Below, piece by piece: positions 18,103-26,742 of a stretch of 64,000 nucleotides of DNA. Each line of letters begins with the position of its first letter. Position 1 is the stretch's first letter. A model generated the notes under the pieces. The model was not told where the DNA came from. It worked only from the letters and a program-made list of their open reading frames with translations, and did no database searches. Both the position numbers and the translations under genes were made by a program. Origin of the DNA: Gemmiger sp. An50 (GTDB lineage: Bacteria; Bacillota; Clostridia; Oscillospirales; Ruminococcaceae); contig NZ_NFID01000005.1 of the NCBI RefSeq assembly GCF_002161595.1, positions 114,808-178,807 of the forward strand, in the 5' to 3' direction.

Positions 18103-18906
18103 TTATTCGCCGGAGAGCAGGATGCGGTCGTCGTCCAGCTGCTTGCCCGCGTTCTCCCGGAACAGGCGCAGCAGGTCCTCCACCGAAAGCCCGGCCCGCT
18201 GCTCTCCCTTCAGGTCCAGCACGATGCGGCCGGAATCCATCATCAGGGTGCGATTGCCCAGCTCCAGAGCGCTTTGCATGTTGTGGGTGATCATCAGGCA
18301 GGTGATCTTATTTTCCGCCACGATCCGCCGGGTCAGCTCCAGCACCTTGTCGGCGGTGGCCGGGTCCAGCGCGGCGGTGTGCTCGTCCAGCAGCAGAAGC
18401 TTGGGAGTGACCAGCGTGGCCATGAGCAGGGTCAGCGCCTGGCGCTGGCCGCCGCTGAGCAGGCCCACCGGCTGGCTCATCCGGTCCTCGAGACCCAGAC
18501 CAAGACCGGCCAGCTTTTCTTTGAACAACGCCCGCTCGGCCTTGCCGATGCGGCCAAAGCTGGCCCCCTTGCCGCTGGCCCGCAGATAGGCCAGAGCCAG
18601 ATTTTCCTCGATGGTCATGCGGGGTGCGGTGCCCCGCAGCGGGTCCTGGAACAGGCGGCCGATCTGACGGCTGCGCCGGTGCTCCTTTTCAAAGGTGATG
18701 TCCTTGCCGTCCAGCACAATGCGGCCGCTGTCGGTGAAGAAGCTGCCCGCGATGGCACTGAACAGGGTGCTTTTGCCCGCGCCGTTGGACCCCACGATGG
18801 CGGCGAAGTCCCCCGGCTCCAGGTGCAGGCTGAGCCCGTTCAACGCGTGCTTTTCGTTCACGGTTCCGGGCGCGAAGGTCTTGCTCAGATTTTCCAGATA
18901 CAGCAT
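18103..18906 (-). CDS. trpZ: ATP-binding subunit of a TrpXYZ-type (tryptophan) ABC transporter
   Basis: ATPase of 267 aa with Walker A VGSNGAGKSTL, Q-loop LFQDPL, signature LLSGGQRQALTLLMA, Walker B LLLLDEHTAALD and the H-loop in MITHNMQSA. It is the last gene of a three-gene operon with a PF02653-type permease and a PF04392-type binding lipoprotein, the layout of the TrpXYZ uptake systems. Specificity for tryptophan is inferred from the UGG T-box in front of the operon. The start overlaps closely with the end of the permease gene (18908). Confidence 0.85.
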   Translation of the reverse strand: MLYLENLSKTFAPGTVNEKHALNGLSLHLEPGDFAAIVGSNGAGKSTLFSAIAGSFFTDSGRIVLDGKDITFEKEHRRSRQIGRLFQDPLRGTAPRMTIEENLALAYLRASGKGASFGRIGKAERALFKEKLAGLGLGLEDRMSQPVGLLSGGQRQALTLLMATLVTPKLLLLDEHTAALDPATADKVLELTRRIVAENKITCLMITHNMQSALELGNRTLMMDSGRIVLDLKGEQRAGLSVEDLLRLFRENAGKQLDDDRILLSGE

Positions 18907-18907
18907 C

Positions 18908-19813
18908 TCAACGGCCCCCTTTCTGTTTTGCGGCGGCTTTGCGCTTTTCCAGCCGCAGCCGGTCCACCAGAGCCGGCCAGCCGATGGCCACCGCCACGAT
19001 CACCGCGCTGATCAGCTTCAAATTCGCGGGGTTGGCGCTGGCCCGCAGGGCAAACACCATCAGCACCCGGTAAATCACCGAGCCCACGATGGCCCCGGCG
19101 ATGCAGCGGCCCACGCCGCCCCGGCGCACCACCACCTCGCCGATGATGAGGCTGGCCAGACCGATAACCACCACGCCGGTGCCCAGGCTCAGGTTGCTGG
19201 ACATCTGGTACTGGGCCAGCACGCCGCCCGCCAGAGCAGTCAGGCCGTTGGCCAGGCACAGGCCCACGGTGATGGTGAAGGAGGGGTCAATGGAGGAAGC
19301 GGAGACCATGTCCCGGTTGTCGCCGGTGGCCCGGATGGAAAGGCCCAGCTGGGTCTTCAAAAACAGCGCCAGCAGCACGCCCACCACGCAGGTGATGAGT
19401 GCCACGGTGATCAGCTTGCCGTAGCTTTCGCCCAGAAGGCTCTGGGTATAGGTAAAGATGGTATCCACCTTCAACAGGGGCAGGTCGGCCCGGCCGCCCA
19501 TCACCCACAGGTTCACGGTGTACAGGCCGGTCATGGTGATGATGCCCGCCAGGATCGCCTGGATCTTGAGTCGGGTATGCAGGAATGCGGTGACGAAGCC
19601 CGCCAGAAGGCCCGCACCGAAGCCGCCCACCAGGCCCAGCACCGGCTGGCCCAGGCTGCACAGCGACGCGCTTACCGCACAGCCCAGCACAAAGGTTCCG
19701 TCGGTGGTCAGGTCCGCAATGTCCAGCGTCCGGTAGGACAGATACAGCGCCAGGGCGACCAGAGCGTAGATGAAGCCCTGCTCCACCGCCCCCTGCAGCA
19801 GCATAATGCTCAT
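18908..19813 (-). CDS. trpY: Permease subunit of a TrpXYZ-type ABC transporter
   Basis: Integral membrane protein of 301 aa with about eight hydrophobic segments and the sequence style of the branched-chain/ribose permease family (SYRTLDIADLTTDGTF, SIRATGDNRDMVSASSID, RRGGVGRCIAGAIVG). Starts in AGGAGAAATCATT context, 68 bp after the binding protein. It forms the channel partner of the ATPase downstream. Family placement is good; the substrate comes from regulatory context. Confidence 0.85.
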   Translation of the reverse strand: MSIMLLQGAVEQGFIYALVALALYLSYRTLDIADLTTDGTFVLGCAVSASLCSLGQPVLGLVGGFGAGLLAGFVTAFLHTRLKIQAILAGIITMTGLYTVNLWVMGGRADLPLLKVDTIFTYTQSLLGESYGKLITVALITCVVGVLLALFLKTQLGLSIRATGDNRDMVSASSIDPSFTITVGLCLANGLTALAGGVLAQYQMSSNLSLGTGVVVIGLASLIIGEVVVRRGGVGRCIAGAIVGSVIYRVLMVFALRASANPANLKLISAVIVAVAIGWPALVDRLRLEKRKAAAKQKGGR

Positions 19814-19881
19814 AATGATTTCTCCTTTTCAACACACGGATGGCCCGCCGCGGCCTGCGGCGGGCACTGTTTGTTCCGGTT

Positions 19882-20913
19882 TTACTCCACGCTCACGTAG
19901 CCCTCGCCGGTGAGATCGAACACATTGGGGTCGATGCCCAGGGCTTTCGCGGTGGTGGTGTTCACGGTCACGATGCCGTCGTTCAGCACCTGCACCGGCA
20001 TGGTGGCGGGGTCCTCGCCCTGCAGCACCTGCACCGCCATCTGGGCGGTCAGCTCGCCCAGCTTGGTGTAGTTGACGCCGGTGGTGGCGAGACCGCCGTC
20101 CCGCACCAGGCTGTCCGCCGCGGTATAGACCGGCACGCCGCCCTTGATGGCCTCATCCGCCAGCACGCTCATGGCGCTGGCCACCGTGTTGTCGATGGGC
20201 ACGAAGATGGCGTCCACGCCCTTGCTCACCAGGTTCTGGGCGGCCATCTGCACCTCGCCGGGGGTGGTGACGGTGCTCTCCACCGCCTGGATGCCCTTCT
20301 CCTCCAGCACCGGGCGCAGGGCCTCGATGGTGGCCGCGCTGTTGGTCTCGCCCAGGTTATAGATAAGGCCCAGGGTCTTGGTGTCCGGGTTGTTGGCCAG
20401 CACCAGGTCCAGGATCTTGGCGGTGTCGATGTAATCGGAGGTGCCGGTCATGTTCTCGCCGGGGGCCTCCATGCTCTGGGCCAGCTGAGCCGCCACCGGA
20501 TCGGTGACCGCGCTGTAGACCAGGGGGATGTCGGTGCCCTGCACCGCCGCAGCCGCCGCAGTGGCTGCCGGGGTAGCGATGGGGATGATCAGATCCACCT
20601 TGTCGGACACGAACATCTTGCAGATGTCGTTGATGGTGGCCGCGTCGCCCTGGCCGTTTTTCAGCTCCACACGGATGGTGACGCCTGCGGCCAGCGCCTG
20701 CTGCTCCAGCTCGGACTGGATGGCCGCGGCGATCTCGTCCAGGCTGGAATGGCTGGTGTACTGGAGAATGCCCACGGTGTAGTCCGCCTGCTGGCCGCTG
20801 CCGGAAGCTGCGGCGGAGGCGGAGGAAGCGGCGGAGCCGCAGCCCGCAAGGCTCAGGCCCATGGCAGCGGCGGCAAACAGGGCGGTCAGTCTGGTTTTCA
20901 TCGTTTTCATCAT
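19882..20913 (-). CDS. trpX: Substrate-binding lipoprotein of a TrpXYZ-type ABC transporter
   Basis: Lipoprotein of 343 aa from the ATG at 20913 (AAAGGAAG upstream); the longer frame to 21006 is not favoured. Signal MMKTMKTRLTALFAAAAMGL with lipobox LAGC, then an ABC_sub_bind fold (YTVGILQYTSHSSLDEI, IIPIATPAATAA, PLVYSAVTDPVAA, NMTGTSDYI). This family includes the tryptophan-binding TrpX proteins. The ATG overlaps the stop of a 36-codon ORF in the leader (ATGA). Expression depends on read-through of the T-box terminator. Confidence 0.87.
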   Translation of the reverse strand: MMKTMKTRLTALFAAAAMGLSLAGCGSAASSASAAASGSGQQADYTVGILQYTSHSSLDEIAAAIQSELEQQALAAGVTIRVELKNGQGDAATINDICKMFVSDKVDLIIPIATPAATAAAAAVQGTDIPLVYSAVTDPVAAQLAQSMEAPGENMTGTSDYIDTAKILDLVLANNPDTKTLGLIYNLGETNSAATIEALRPVLEEKGIQAVESTVTTPGEVQMAAQNLVSKGVDAIFVPIDNTVASAMSVLADEAIKGGVPVYTAADSLVRDGGLATTGVNYTKLGELTAQMAVQVLQGEDPATMPVQVLNDGIVTVNTTTAKALGIDPNVFDLTGEGYVSVE

Positions 20914-21020
20914 CGGTCTTCCTTTCGTTGTTTGGTCATGGGTGGATGGACATGCTTTTTCAACATCCTGCCCGCCATCGTGTGGAAAACCGGTTGTTTT
21001 CGGCATAGCGTTTCATGCAT
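20910..21020 (-). CDS. Short ORF in the trpX leader, overlapping trpX
   Basis: Downstream of the T-box and before trpX a very strong ribosome site, AAAGGAGGGCAC, precedes ATGC-ATG. The frame from 21020 runs 36 codons and its TGA overlaps the trpX ATG, as in coupled translation. The alternative frame from 21016, better spaced, runs 18 codons (MKRYAENNRFSTRWRAGC) and holds one Trp codon. Neither resembles a known protein. It may be a translational coupler or leader peptide; it could also be chance. Confidence 0.35.
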   Translation of the reverse strand: MHETLCRKQPVFHTMAGRMLKKHVHPPMTKQRKEDR

Positions 21021-21060
21021 GTGCCCTCCTTTGGTGCATCGTTTGGTGTACGCGCCGGGC

Positions 21061-21372
21061 AAAAACAAAAGGACCTGCTCTTTGCCCATGGCGATGCCAT
21101 GAGCAAGGACAGGTCCTGAATCTCTTCAAAACTTGCGGTGCCACCTTGCTTGCTTCCCAAAACTGGAAGCCACCTCACCGGGCGCCAACACGCCCTGCCT
21201 CTGTAACGGGAGGTACCCGGCCCAGGCTACTGAAAGCTTCCCGCTTTGTTCGCCCTGCCCTCGGCGGTCCATTTCAGGCCTTTCGGCCCCCTGCCCCGCT
21301 CTCTGCCCGGTTCCCAGCAACCCGGACTCTCTGGAAGTGCGCTGTGCAGTTTTATCTCCGCCTCATCGGTTT
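21061..21372 (-). promoter_or_regulatory. T-box riboswitch, tryptophan (UGG) specifier
   Basis: The minus-strand leader carries a distal Stem I loop GGGTTGCTGGGAACC and the specifier segment TGAAATGGACC, whose TGG at 21271-21269 reads Trp. The T-box antiterminator AAGGTGGCACCGC (within 21132-21147) has the bulge TGGC; its C would pair with the G discriminator expected of tRNA-Trp. A competing terminator built on AGGACCTG...CAGGTCCT ends in a T-run at 21070-21061. It should switch the trpXYZ operon on when uncharged tRNA-Trp accumulates. T-box identity is very sure; the specifier reading was done by eye. Confidence 0.94.
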
Positions 21373-21378
21373 AGGCTC

Positions 21379-21407
21379 ATTAAACCACAGGGCAGCCGGT
21401 TTGTCAA
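21379..21407 (-). promoter_or_regulatory. Promoter of the T-box / trpXYZ operon
   Basis: TTGACA (21407-21402), a 17-bp spacer and TTTAAT (21384-21379) on the minus strand, with the start expected near 21372. Confidence 0.9.
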
Positions 21408-21473
21408 GTGCATTTTAGCAATTTACTGCAAAAAAGCATTTCCCGTTTTTTCTCGCCCCGATATTACAATTTG

Positions 21474-21611
21474 TATAATAATACAGATGTGTAAATTTTG
21501 GCCCAACCACTGGCTCTGTGGCCCCGGGTGGTGTATAATAGAACTATTCTGTGGCAAAACACAAACAAAAGGGGAGCTGCTTCTCCCCTTCAGAATTAGG
21601 AGGAAATCCCT
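21474..21611 (+). promoter_or_regulatory. Leader of the chaperone lipoprotein: -10 candidates and a hairpin touching the ribosome site
   Basis: Two TATAAT boxes (21474-21479 and 21534-21539) lack good -35 partners. A perfect 8-bp hairpin (AAGGGGAG 21569-21576 with CTCCCCTT 21583-21590) ends 8 nt before AGGAGG at 21598-21603. Nothing else is evident between 21408 and 21473. Confidence 0.45.
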
Positions 21612-22775
21612 TTGAAACATGCAATGATCCGTTTGGCCGCACTGGCTCTGGCCATTTCCATGGCCGCCGGTCTCACCGCCTGCGGCGGCGCCGCTTCTTC
21701 CGGCAGCACCAGCAGCTCTTCCGCTGCATCCGGCTCTTCTTCCACCAGCGCCGCTTCCCAGGTGGACATCGACTTCTCCAAGAACCTGACCGAGGACGGC
21801 AAGTGGGTAGACGTGAACCTGACCGATTACGTGACCCTGCCCGACTACAAGAACATCGCCATCCCCACCGACGAGATCACCCCCACCGAGGAGGACCTGG
21901 AGAGCCAGCGTCAGGCCTTTGTGGAGCAGTACGCCACCCCCACCGAGATCACCGACCGCGCCGTTGAGGACGGCGACCAGGTGAACATCGACTACGTGGG
22001 CAGCGTGGACGGCGTGGAATTCACCGGCGGCAACACCAATGGCGCCGGCACCACCGTGACCGCCGGTTCCACCGCTTATGTGGACGATTTCCTGACCCAG
22101 ATCATCGGCCACAAGCCCGGCGAGACCTTCGACGTGGTAGTCACCTTCCCTGAGGATTACAACGATTCCACCGACGCCGACGGCAACACCATCGTGCTGG
22201 CCGGCAAGGAAGCTGTGTTCAAGACCACCATCAACTACATCGAGGGCGACCCCATCTACCCCGAGTTCGACGACGCCTTCGTGGCTGAGAACCTGCAGAG
22301 CCAGTACGGCTGGACCACTGCCGACCAGGCCAACGAGGAGATCAAGAACACCCTGACCGAGTACAACAAATCCCAGTACCTGCAGAACTACCTGCTGGAG
22401 AACGCCAAGGTGAAGGAAGTTCCCGAGGTCATCCTGAACACCATGCTGGAGCAGGAGGAGGCCAACCTGAACAACACCGCCGCCACCAACGGCCTGCCCG
22501 TGGAATACCTGCTGATGATGTACGGCTACGAGAACATGGATGCTTTCCGTGAGGACTTCAAGACCCAGTACACCGATCAGATCAAGCTGCAGATGATCTG
22601 CGAGACCATCGCGGACGCCGAGGGCCTGCAGCCCACCGAGCAGGACCTGAAGGACGCATTCGGCGACAACTACGACAAGGCGCTGGAGACCTACGGCGGC
22701 ACCGCTTATCCCATGCACCAGCTGCGCATCCAGAACGGCTACAACTTCGTGGTGGAAAACTCCACCGTGGCCTGA
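21612..22775 (+). CDS. Exported trigger-factor-like chaperone / FKBP prolyl isomerase lipoprotein
   Basis: Lipoprotein of 387 aa that probably folds exported proteins at the outer face of the membrane. After a signal with lipobox LTAC and a Ser/Ala linker comes a trigger-factor N-terminal remnant. It is followed by an FKBP domain near residues 115-215 (GDQVNIDYVGSVDGVEF, GHKPGETFDVVVTFPEDY) and a trigger-factor C-terminal helical arm (LENAKVKEVPEVILNTMLEQ). The start is TTG at 21612: AGGAGG lies 8 nt before it, while the next ATG is 12 nt further and badly spaced. A strong terminator follows. Cytoplasmic trigger factor would lack the signal peptide. Confidence 0.88.
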   Translation: MKHAMIRLAALALAISMAAGLTACGGAASSGSTSSSSAASGSSSTSAASQVDIDFSKNLTEDGKWVDVNLTDYVTLPDYKNIAIPTDEITPTEEDLESQRQAFVEQYATPTEITDRAVEDGDQVNIDYVGSVDGVEFTGGNTNGAGTTVTAGSTAYVDDFLTQIIGHKPGETFDVVVTFPEDYNDSTDADGNTIVLAGKEAVFKTTINYIEGDPIYPEFDDAFVAENLQSQYGWTTADQANEEIKNTLTEYNKSQYLQNYLLENAKVKEVPEVILNTMLEQEEANLNNTAATNGLPVEYLLMMYGYENMDAFREDFKTQYTDQIKLQMICETIADAEGLQPTEQDLKDAFGDNYDKALETYGGTAYPMHQLRIQNGYNFVVENSTVA

Positions 22776-22803
22776 TCGCCGCCTGATTTTCAATCTTAAC
22801 AGC

Positions 22804-22842
22804 AAAACCGCCCGACGGAAGCTTCCGCCGGGCGGTTTTTGT
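22804..22842. terminator. Bidirectional terminator between the chaperone gene and metA
   Basis: AAAACCGCCCG-aCGG and its complement CCGcCGGGCGGTTTTT form a strong stem with A-run and T-run on either side, serving both converging genes. Confidence 0.92.
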
Positions 22843-22855
22843 TTGCGCAGATAAT

Positions 22856-23788
22856 TCAGTTCTCCTCCACCCGGGCCAGAGTGGCCAGGTCGTAGGGAGT
22901 ATCCTGATACACGTAGTAGTTCAGCCAGTTGGTGTAGAGCAAAAAGGCGTGGGCCCGCCAGCGGTAGAGCGGCTCTTTGGCGGGGTCGTCGTCCGGGTAG
23001 TAGTTTTTGGGCGGCTGGATGGGCAGGCCCTTGTCCACATCCCGGCGGTACTCCGCGTCCAGGGTGTACTTCTCGTACTCCGGGTGGCCGGTCACGAAGA
23101 TCTGGCGGCCGGACTCGGTGCTCATCAGGTAGACGCCCGCCTCGTCGCTTTCCGCCAGTACCCGCAGCGCGCCGCAGGCCTCGATCTGGTCCCGCCGCAC
23201 CCCGGTATGCCGGGAGTGAGGGGCGTAGAACACCTCGTCGAAGCCCCGCACCAGCGGGTTGGAGGGCCGGGTCACCCGATGGGGAAACACGCCGAACATC
23301 TTCTCGCTCAGCAGCTCCTTCTGGATGCCGAAGTGATAATACAGCGCCGCCTGCGCGCCCCAGCACACGTGCAGGGTGGAGTACACATTGGTCTTGGAAA
23401 ACTCCATGATGCGGCACAGCTCGGGCCAGTAGTCCACCTCCTCGAAGGGCAGCTTTTCCACCGGCGCACCGGTGATGATCATGCCGTCGAACCGTTGGTC
23501 CTTCACCTCGTCAAAGGTCTTGTAAAAGGCGGAAAGATGCTCGCCCGCCACATGGGTGGCGGCATGGCTGGCGGTGTGCAGCAGGGTCAGCTCCACCTGG
23601 ATGGGGCTGTTGGCCAGCAGCCGGGCCAGCTGGGTCTCGGTGGCGATCTTGGTGGGCATCAGGTTCAAAGCCAAAATCCGCAGCGGACGGATCTGCTGGC
23701 TCTCGGCCCGCTGGCGGTGCATCACAAATACATTTTCCTGCCCCAGCGCGGTGTAGGCGGGCAGATTCTGCGGGATGATCAGCGGCAT
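22856..23788 (-). CDS. metA: Homoserine O-acyltransferase MetA, predicted acetyl-CoA specific
   Basis: Activates homoserine for methionine synthesis. From the ATG at 23788 (TGAGGAG upstream) the protein is 310 aa and in register with characterised MetA: nucleophile Cys142 in HVCWGAQ, and the His/Glu pair in TGHPEYEKY. Residue 111 is Glu (TGAPVE). Published work on MetA (Zubieta and colleagues) ties Glu111 to acetyl-CoA use, and Gly in the E. coli enzyme to succinyl-CoA. So the product should be O-acetylhomoserine, matching the MetY-type sulfhydrylase at 26743-28023. The two genes are separated by a foreign-looking gene. Confidence 0.94.
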   Translation of the reverse strand: MPLIIPQNLPAYTALGQENVFVMHRQRAESQQIRPLRILALNLMPTKIATETQLARLLANSPIQVELTLLHTASHAATHVAGEHLSAFYKTFDEVKDQRFDGMIITGAPVEKLPFEEVDYWPELCRIMEFSKTNVYSTLHVCWGAQAALYYHFGIQKELLSEKMFGVFPHRVTRPSNPLVRGFDEVFYAPHSRHTGVRRDQIEACGALRVLAESDEAGVYLMSTESGRQIFVTGHPEYEKYTLDAEYRRDVDKGLPIQPPKNYYPDDDPAKEPLYRWRAHAFLLYTNWLNYYVYQDTPYDLATLARVEEN

Positions 23789-23800
23789 TAAAAACACTCC

Positions 23801-23819
23801 TCACAAATTATCGTTGTGA
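23801..23819. promoter_or_regulatory. Small palindrome upstream of metA
   Basis: TCACAA-N7-TTGTGA, 12 bp before the metA ATG on the minus strand and overlapping its ribosome site region. It could be an operator or chance; no promoter was clear beside it. Confidence 0.3.
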
Positions 23820-23875
23820 TAGGGCAATTCCATCCGTCTCCTGCCGCGTTGCAGCCTTCCCTGTCACATCGTGAA

Positions 23876-26440
23876 TCATTCAATTGTAATTCTTTCAAAA
23901 TTCCAGAACTCATTGTCTCCGTTTGGCGTTGTCAGATAATACATCACTGTATAATCGCCCGGCTCCGTGAACTGATAGGTCAACGTTTTTTCATTTTCAG
24001 AGCGCTGAACCGTATAATATCCGCCATTTTTGTAGATATACCACTTGATTTCACTGTTCCATGCATAGTCGTAATCCACCGTGAACCGATAGGTGTTATC
24101 TCCCAGATTCTCCAAGCTCTGCCCATTATACACAAGGTTCAGGGCTTCTTCCTGTTCCGTGACAACTCCGTACTTACCACTGTCCTGGTCATACGTGATC
24201 CGGGCGATGATTGCAGAACCTGTAGCACGCTGGTTGGCGCTGTGCGTATAGGCTTTGATCAGATACTCCTTGGGTTCTGAAAATGTATATTCAAATACGT
24301 TTTCGGTGCTCCATTCGGTTTTCTCAACAACTTTTGCGGAATCCTTTTCCACCACATACCAAGCGTACTGCAGCGATTCTTCCGAATCCTCCGCTTCATT
24401 GTTGTTTGTAAACCGGAAGGTATCTCCACTCAGCTGTTGTGTTTCCACATCCGTCCAATCCAAACGCTCACGGGCTTTGAGCTGAATCTGGAATGTTTCC
24501 CCGCTGTCCTTTGTAACCTCAAAGGCCATCTGATCGGAATGATAGGCAATATCCTCCAGATCCTGCACTTTCCCCTGTTCATCCTCAATGGTGATCAAGG
24601 TCACTAAATCCACATTGCTTCCAGTCACGGAATATTCCAGTGTATAAATCTCATCCAACTGGGCCATGCTTCTCGAAATATAGCTAAAGACCCCATCTTC
24701 TCCGCCGTAGGTTACACGATTGCTGCCACAGGGAATCAGCTGCTTTACACGCACGTAATAGCCTGTATCTGCCAGCCGGAACAGCACCTCCTGCTGGCCT
24801 TCCTCCACCAGCTCCATCTCTTCGGACGCATGCAGAAGCTGCGTGTAGGTGTGGGTATCCTCCGACACGATATTGTCATATAAAATGATACTGTCGCCCA
24901 GATTGTAGAAATGCCGGTCGAACTGTACGCCGGTATACTGGTTGTTGAACCCCAGCACATAGTCCCAATCGGCGGTATCCTCCCAGGCGTAAATTCCCGT
25001 TTTCCAGCTGTTTTCTGCAGTGGCAGAGTAGCTTTTCCCATCCACAACGACTGTGTTGTGGGCGCTTGACGAAACAAAGTAGTCCCGATAGGGATCACCT
25101 GTCATGTAATTGTACCAACCCGGGTCCACAAAGATGTCGTAGCCCTTGGAATACAACATGAAGGAATTATCGTCTGCGTGCTTGTGTGTTTTGGACTCAT
25201 ACCCGGATTTGAACATCTGCCAGGTAGATTGAGAATAATTTTCTTTTTCCCAGCTGTTGTGACTGATATAATAGCCGGACTGCGGATAAAATACCGCTGT
25301 TTCCTCCGGCTTCTGGCCGTACTGGCCCATGGTTTGTGCATACTGCAGTTCGGTACTGCCAAAATACAAATCCTGTAGTGTTTCCAGATCGGTTGTCATG
25401 GTTTCCTGCTGCTCTGCACTTATATCCTCAACCGAATCCGCTTTATTTGTTTTTGCTGCCGAGTTTGTGTCACCGATTTCTGCAACAATCCCGTTCGGCT
25501 TTACAATATAGCTCATAAAACGGGCAGCCTGCACCAGATCTTCATGAATATGCTGTCCATACTCATCACCATACTGCTCCAAAAAGTCTGCCACTACCCA
25601 GAACAGGTCCATAACACCAGCCTGATATCCTGGTGAATTTTCCACATGAACCATTTCACTGTTAAACGCAAAATCTTCTTGTCCTGCAAGCCGTTCTTTT
25701 GCAATGTTCAAATATTCTTCCGAGTTTTCATCATCCAGGTAATAGGCAATGTAAATCAAGGATTGATCCTGAAAAATACCATGATTGTGATTTTTGGTAT
25801 AGTTTGCATCATCCGCAAGAAATTCTTCATGTTCCCGGAGCATGCTTTCAATCAATTCTGCCGTTTCAGCACTTAAATTTTCAGATTCACGAGCCACGAG
25901 CGCGTAGTAAATCAGGTTGTTTGCCCGAAGAGCTGTTCCATGGTCATACCAAACAAAGCTGTTTCCCTCGGCCTGTGGGGTCTGCCGAAAATCATTCCAT
26001 GAAAGGATCAATTCTTCCGCCAGCTGCAAGTACTCGATTTTCCCCGACACCTCATAGGCTCTCGTCAGATACATGGTCGGGTTCAAACACTGCAGATACA
26101 GCTGAAATGTATTGGGCTGTGTTGTATATTGCACATTCCAATCCAGTGACTCTACACTCTCATAGGGAAGTGGCTGTTCCGTATCAAGAACATACAATTT
26201 GCCCTGCAGCATGTCCTCTGCCATCTGGACGACCTTGTCTTGATCTGGATATCTAAGATTGCAGTTATATTTTTCTCTCGTCAAAAGCGGTTCTACGCTT
26301 TGCGCTACATTCGATGTTTCCCCGCTTATCACGCTGACTGCTTCATTATTATAGGCACATCCGACAAACATAAGCATCAACAATGTTGCACATAGTCCCA
26401 TAAAGAATGTATGTTTTTTTGCGAACATACGCTCAAGCAT
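23876..26440 (-). CDS. Heparinase II/III-like polysaccharide lyase lipoprotein
   Basis: Secreted lipoprotein of 854 aa (signal with lipobox FVGC), likely cutting uronic-acid polysaccharides. An alpha-helical toroid domain in the N-terminal half holds NHNHGIFQDQSL and SPGYQAG. The Hep_II_III beta-sandwich follows with HKHADDNSFML, DPGWYNYMTGDP and SSSAHNTVVVDG, in the usual order of catalytic His/Tyr motifs. Two Ig/PKD-like repeats end the protein (AYTHSAN..., YTVMYYLTTPNGD). The start follows AAAGGAGAG. The gene is visibly AT-richer than its neighbours and lies between metA and metY, suggesting acquisition. No polysaccharide transporter or sulfatase is adjacent. The exact substrate cannot be told. 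Confidence 0.85.
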   Translation of the reverse strand: MLERMFAKKHTFFMGLCATLLMLMFVGCAYNNEAVSVISGETSNVAQSVEPLLTREKYNCNLRYPDQDKVVQMAEDMLQGKLYVLDTEQPLPYESVESLDWNVQYTTQPNTFQLYLQCLNPTMYLTRAYEVSGKIEYLQLAEELILSWNDFRQTPQAEGNSFVWYDHGTALRANNLIYYALVARESENLSAETAELIESMLREHEEFLADDANYTKNHNHGIFQDQSLIYIAYYLDDENSEEYLNIAKERLAGQEDFAFNSEMVHVENSPGYQAGVMDLFWVVADFLEQYGDEYGQHIHEDLVQAARFMSYIVKPNGIVAEIGDTNSAAKTNKADSVEDISAEQQETMTTDLETLQDLYFGSTELQYAQTMGQYGQKPEETAVFYPQSGYYISHNSWEKENYSQSTWQMFKSGYESKTHKHADDNSFMLYSKGYDIFVDPGWYNYMTGDPYRDYFVSSSAHNTVVVDGKSYSATAENSWKTGIYAWEDTADWDYVLGFNNQYTGVQFDRHFYNLGDSIILYDNIVSEDTHTYTQLLHASEEMELVEEGQQEVLFRLADTGYYVRVKQLIPCGSNRVTYGGEDGVFSYISRSMAQLDEIYTLEYSVTGSNVDLVTLITIEDEQGKVQDLEDIAYHSDQMAFEVTKDSGETFQIQLKARERLDWTDVETQQLSGDTFRFTNNNEAEDSEESLQYAWYVVEKDSAKVVEKTEWSTENVFEYTFSEPKEYLIKAYTHSANQRATGSAIIARITYDQDSGKYGVVTEQEEALNLVYNGQSLENLGDNTYRFTVDYDYAWNSEIKWYIYKNGGYYTVQRSENEKTLTYQFTEPGDYTVMYYLTTPNGDNEFWNFERITIE

Positions 26441-26479
26441 AATAAGTTACTCTCCTTTAAATTTTTAAACTACATACCT

Positions 26480-26508
26480 ATTATAGCATCTTATTCCCAT
26501 CACCAACA
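26480..26508 (-). promoter_or_regulatory. Probable promoter of the heparinase-like gene
   Basis: TATAAT on the minus strand at 26485-26480, with TGTTGG about 17 bp upstream as a weak -35. The rest of the 26441-26656 gap is AT-rich with no gene or clear structure. Confidence 0.55.
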
Positions 26509-26656
26509 CCTGGAGTATTCATTCCGTGTTTGCAAAATCTCACAATCAACTCATTACTCAATGCAACACATACTCCGTCGCCAACAGAAAAGTGAACCAC
26601 AAATGGCGAATTTTATTGGTGAACGCAGCAGGTATCAGCAGAACATCTCCAACCAC

Positions 26657-26706
26657 ACAAAACGCCCCGCACCGGCGCCCGGGGATTCCGGGCGCCGGCG
26701 GGGCGC
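26657..26706 (-). terminator. Terminator of metY
   Basis: CGCCCCGC-CGGCGCCCGG type stem with few mismatches, loop about 4 nt, followed on the minus strand by TTTTGTG. It closes the metY unit. Confidence 0.88.
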
Positions 26707-26742
26707 AGCGTGCTGTCAGGTTTTGCAGCGTTTCTTTGCCGG

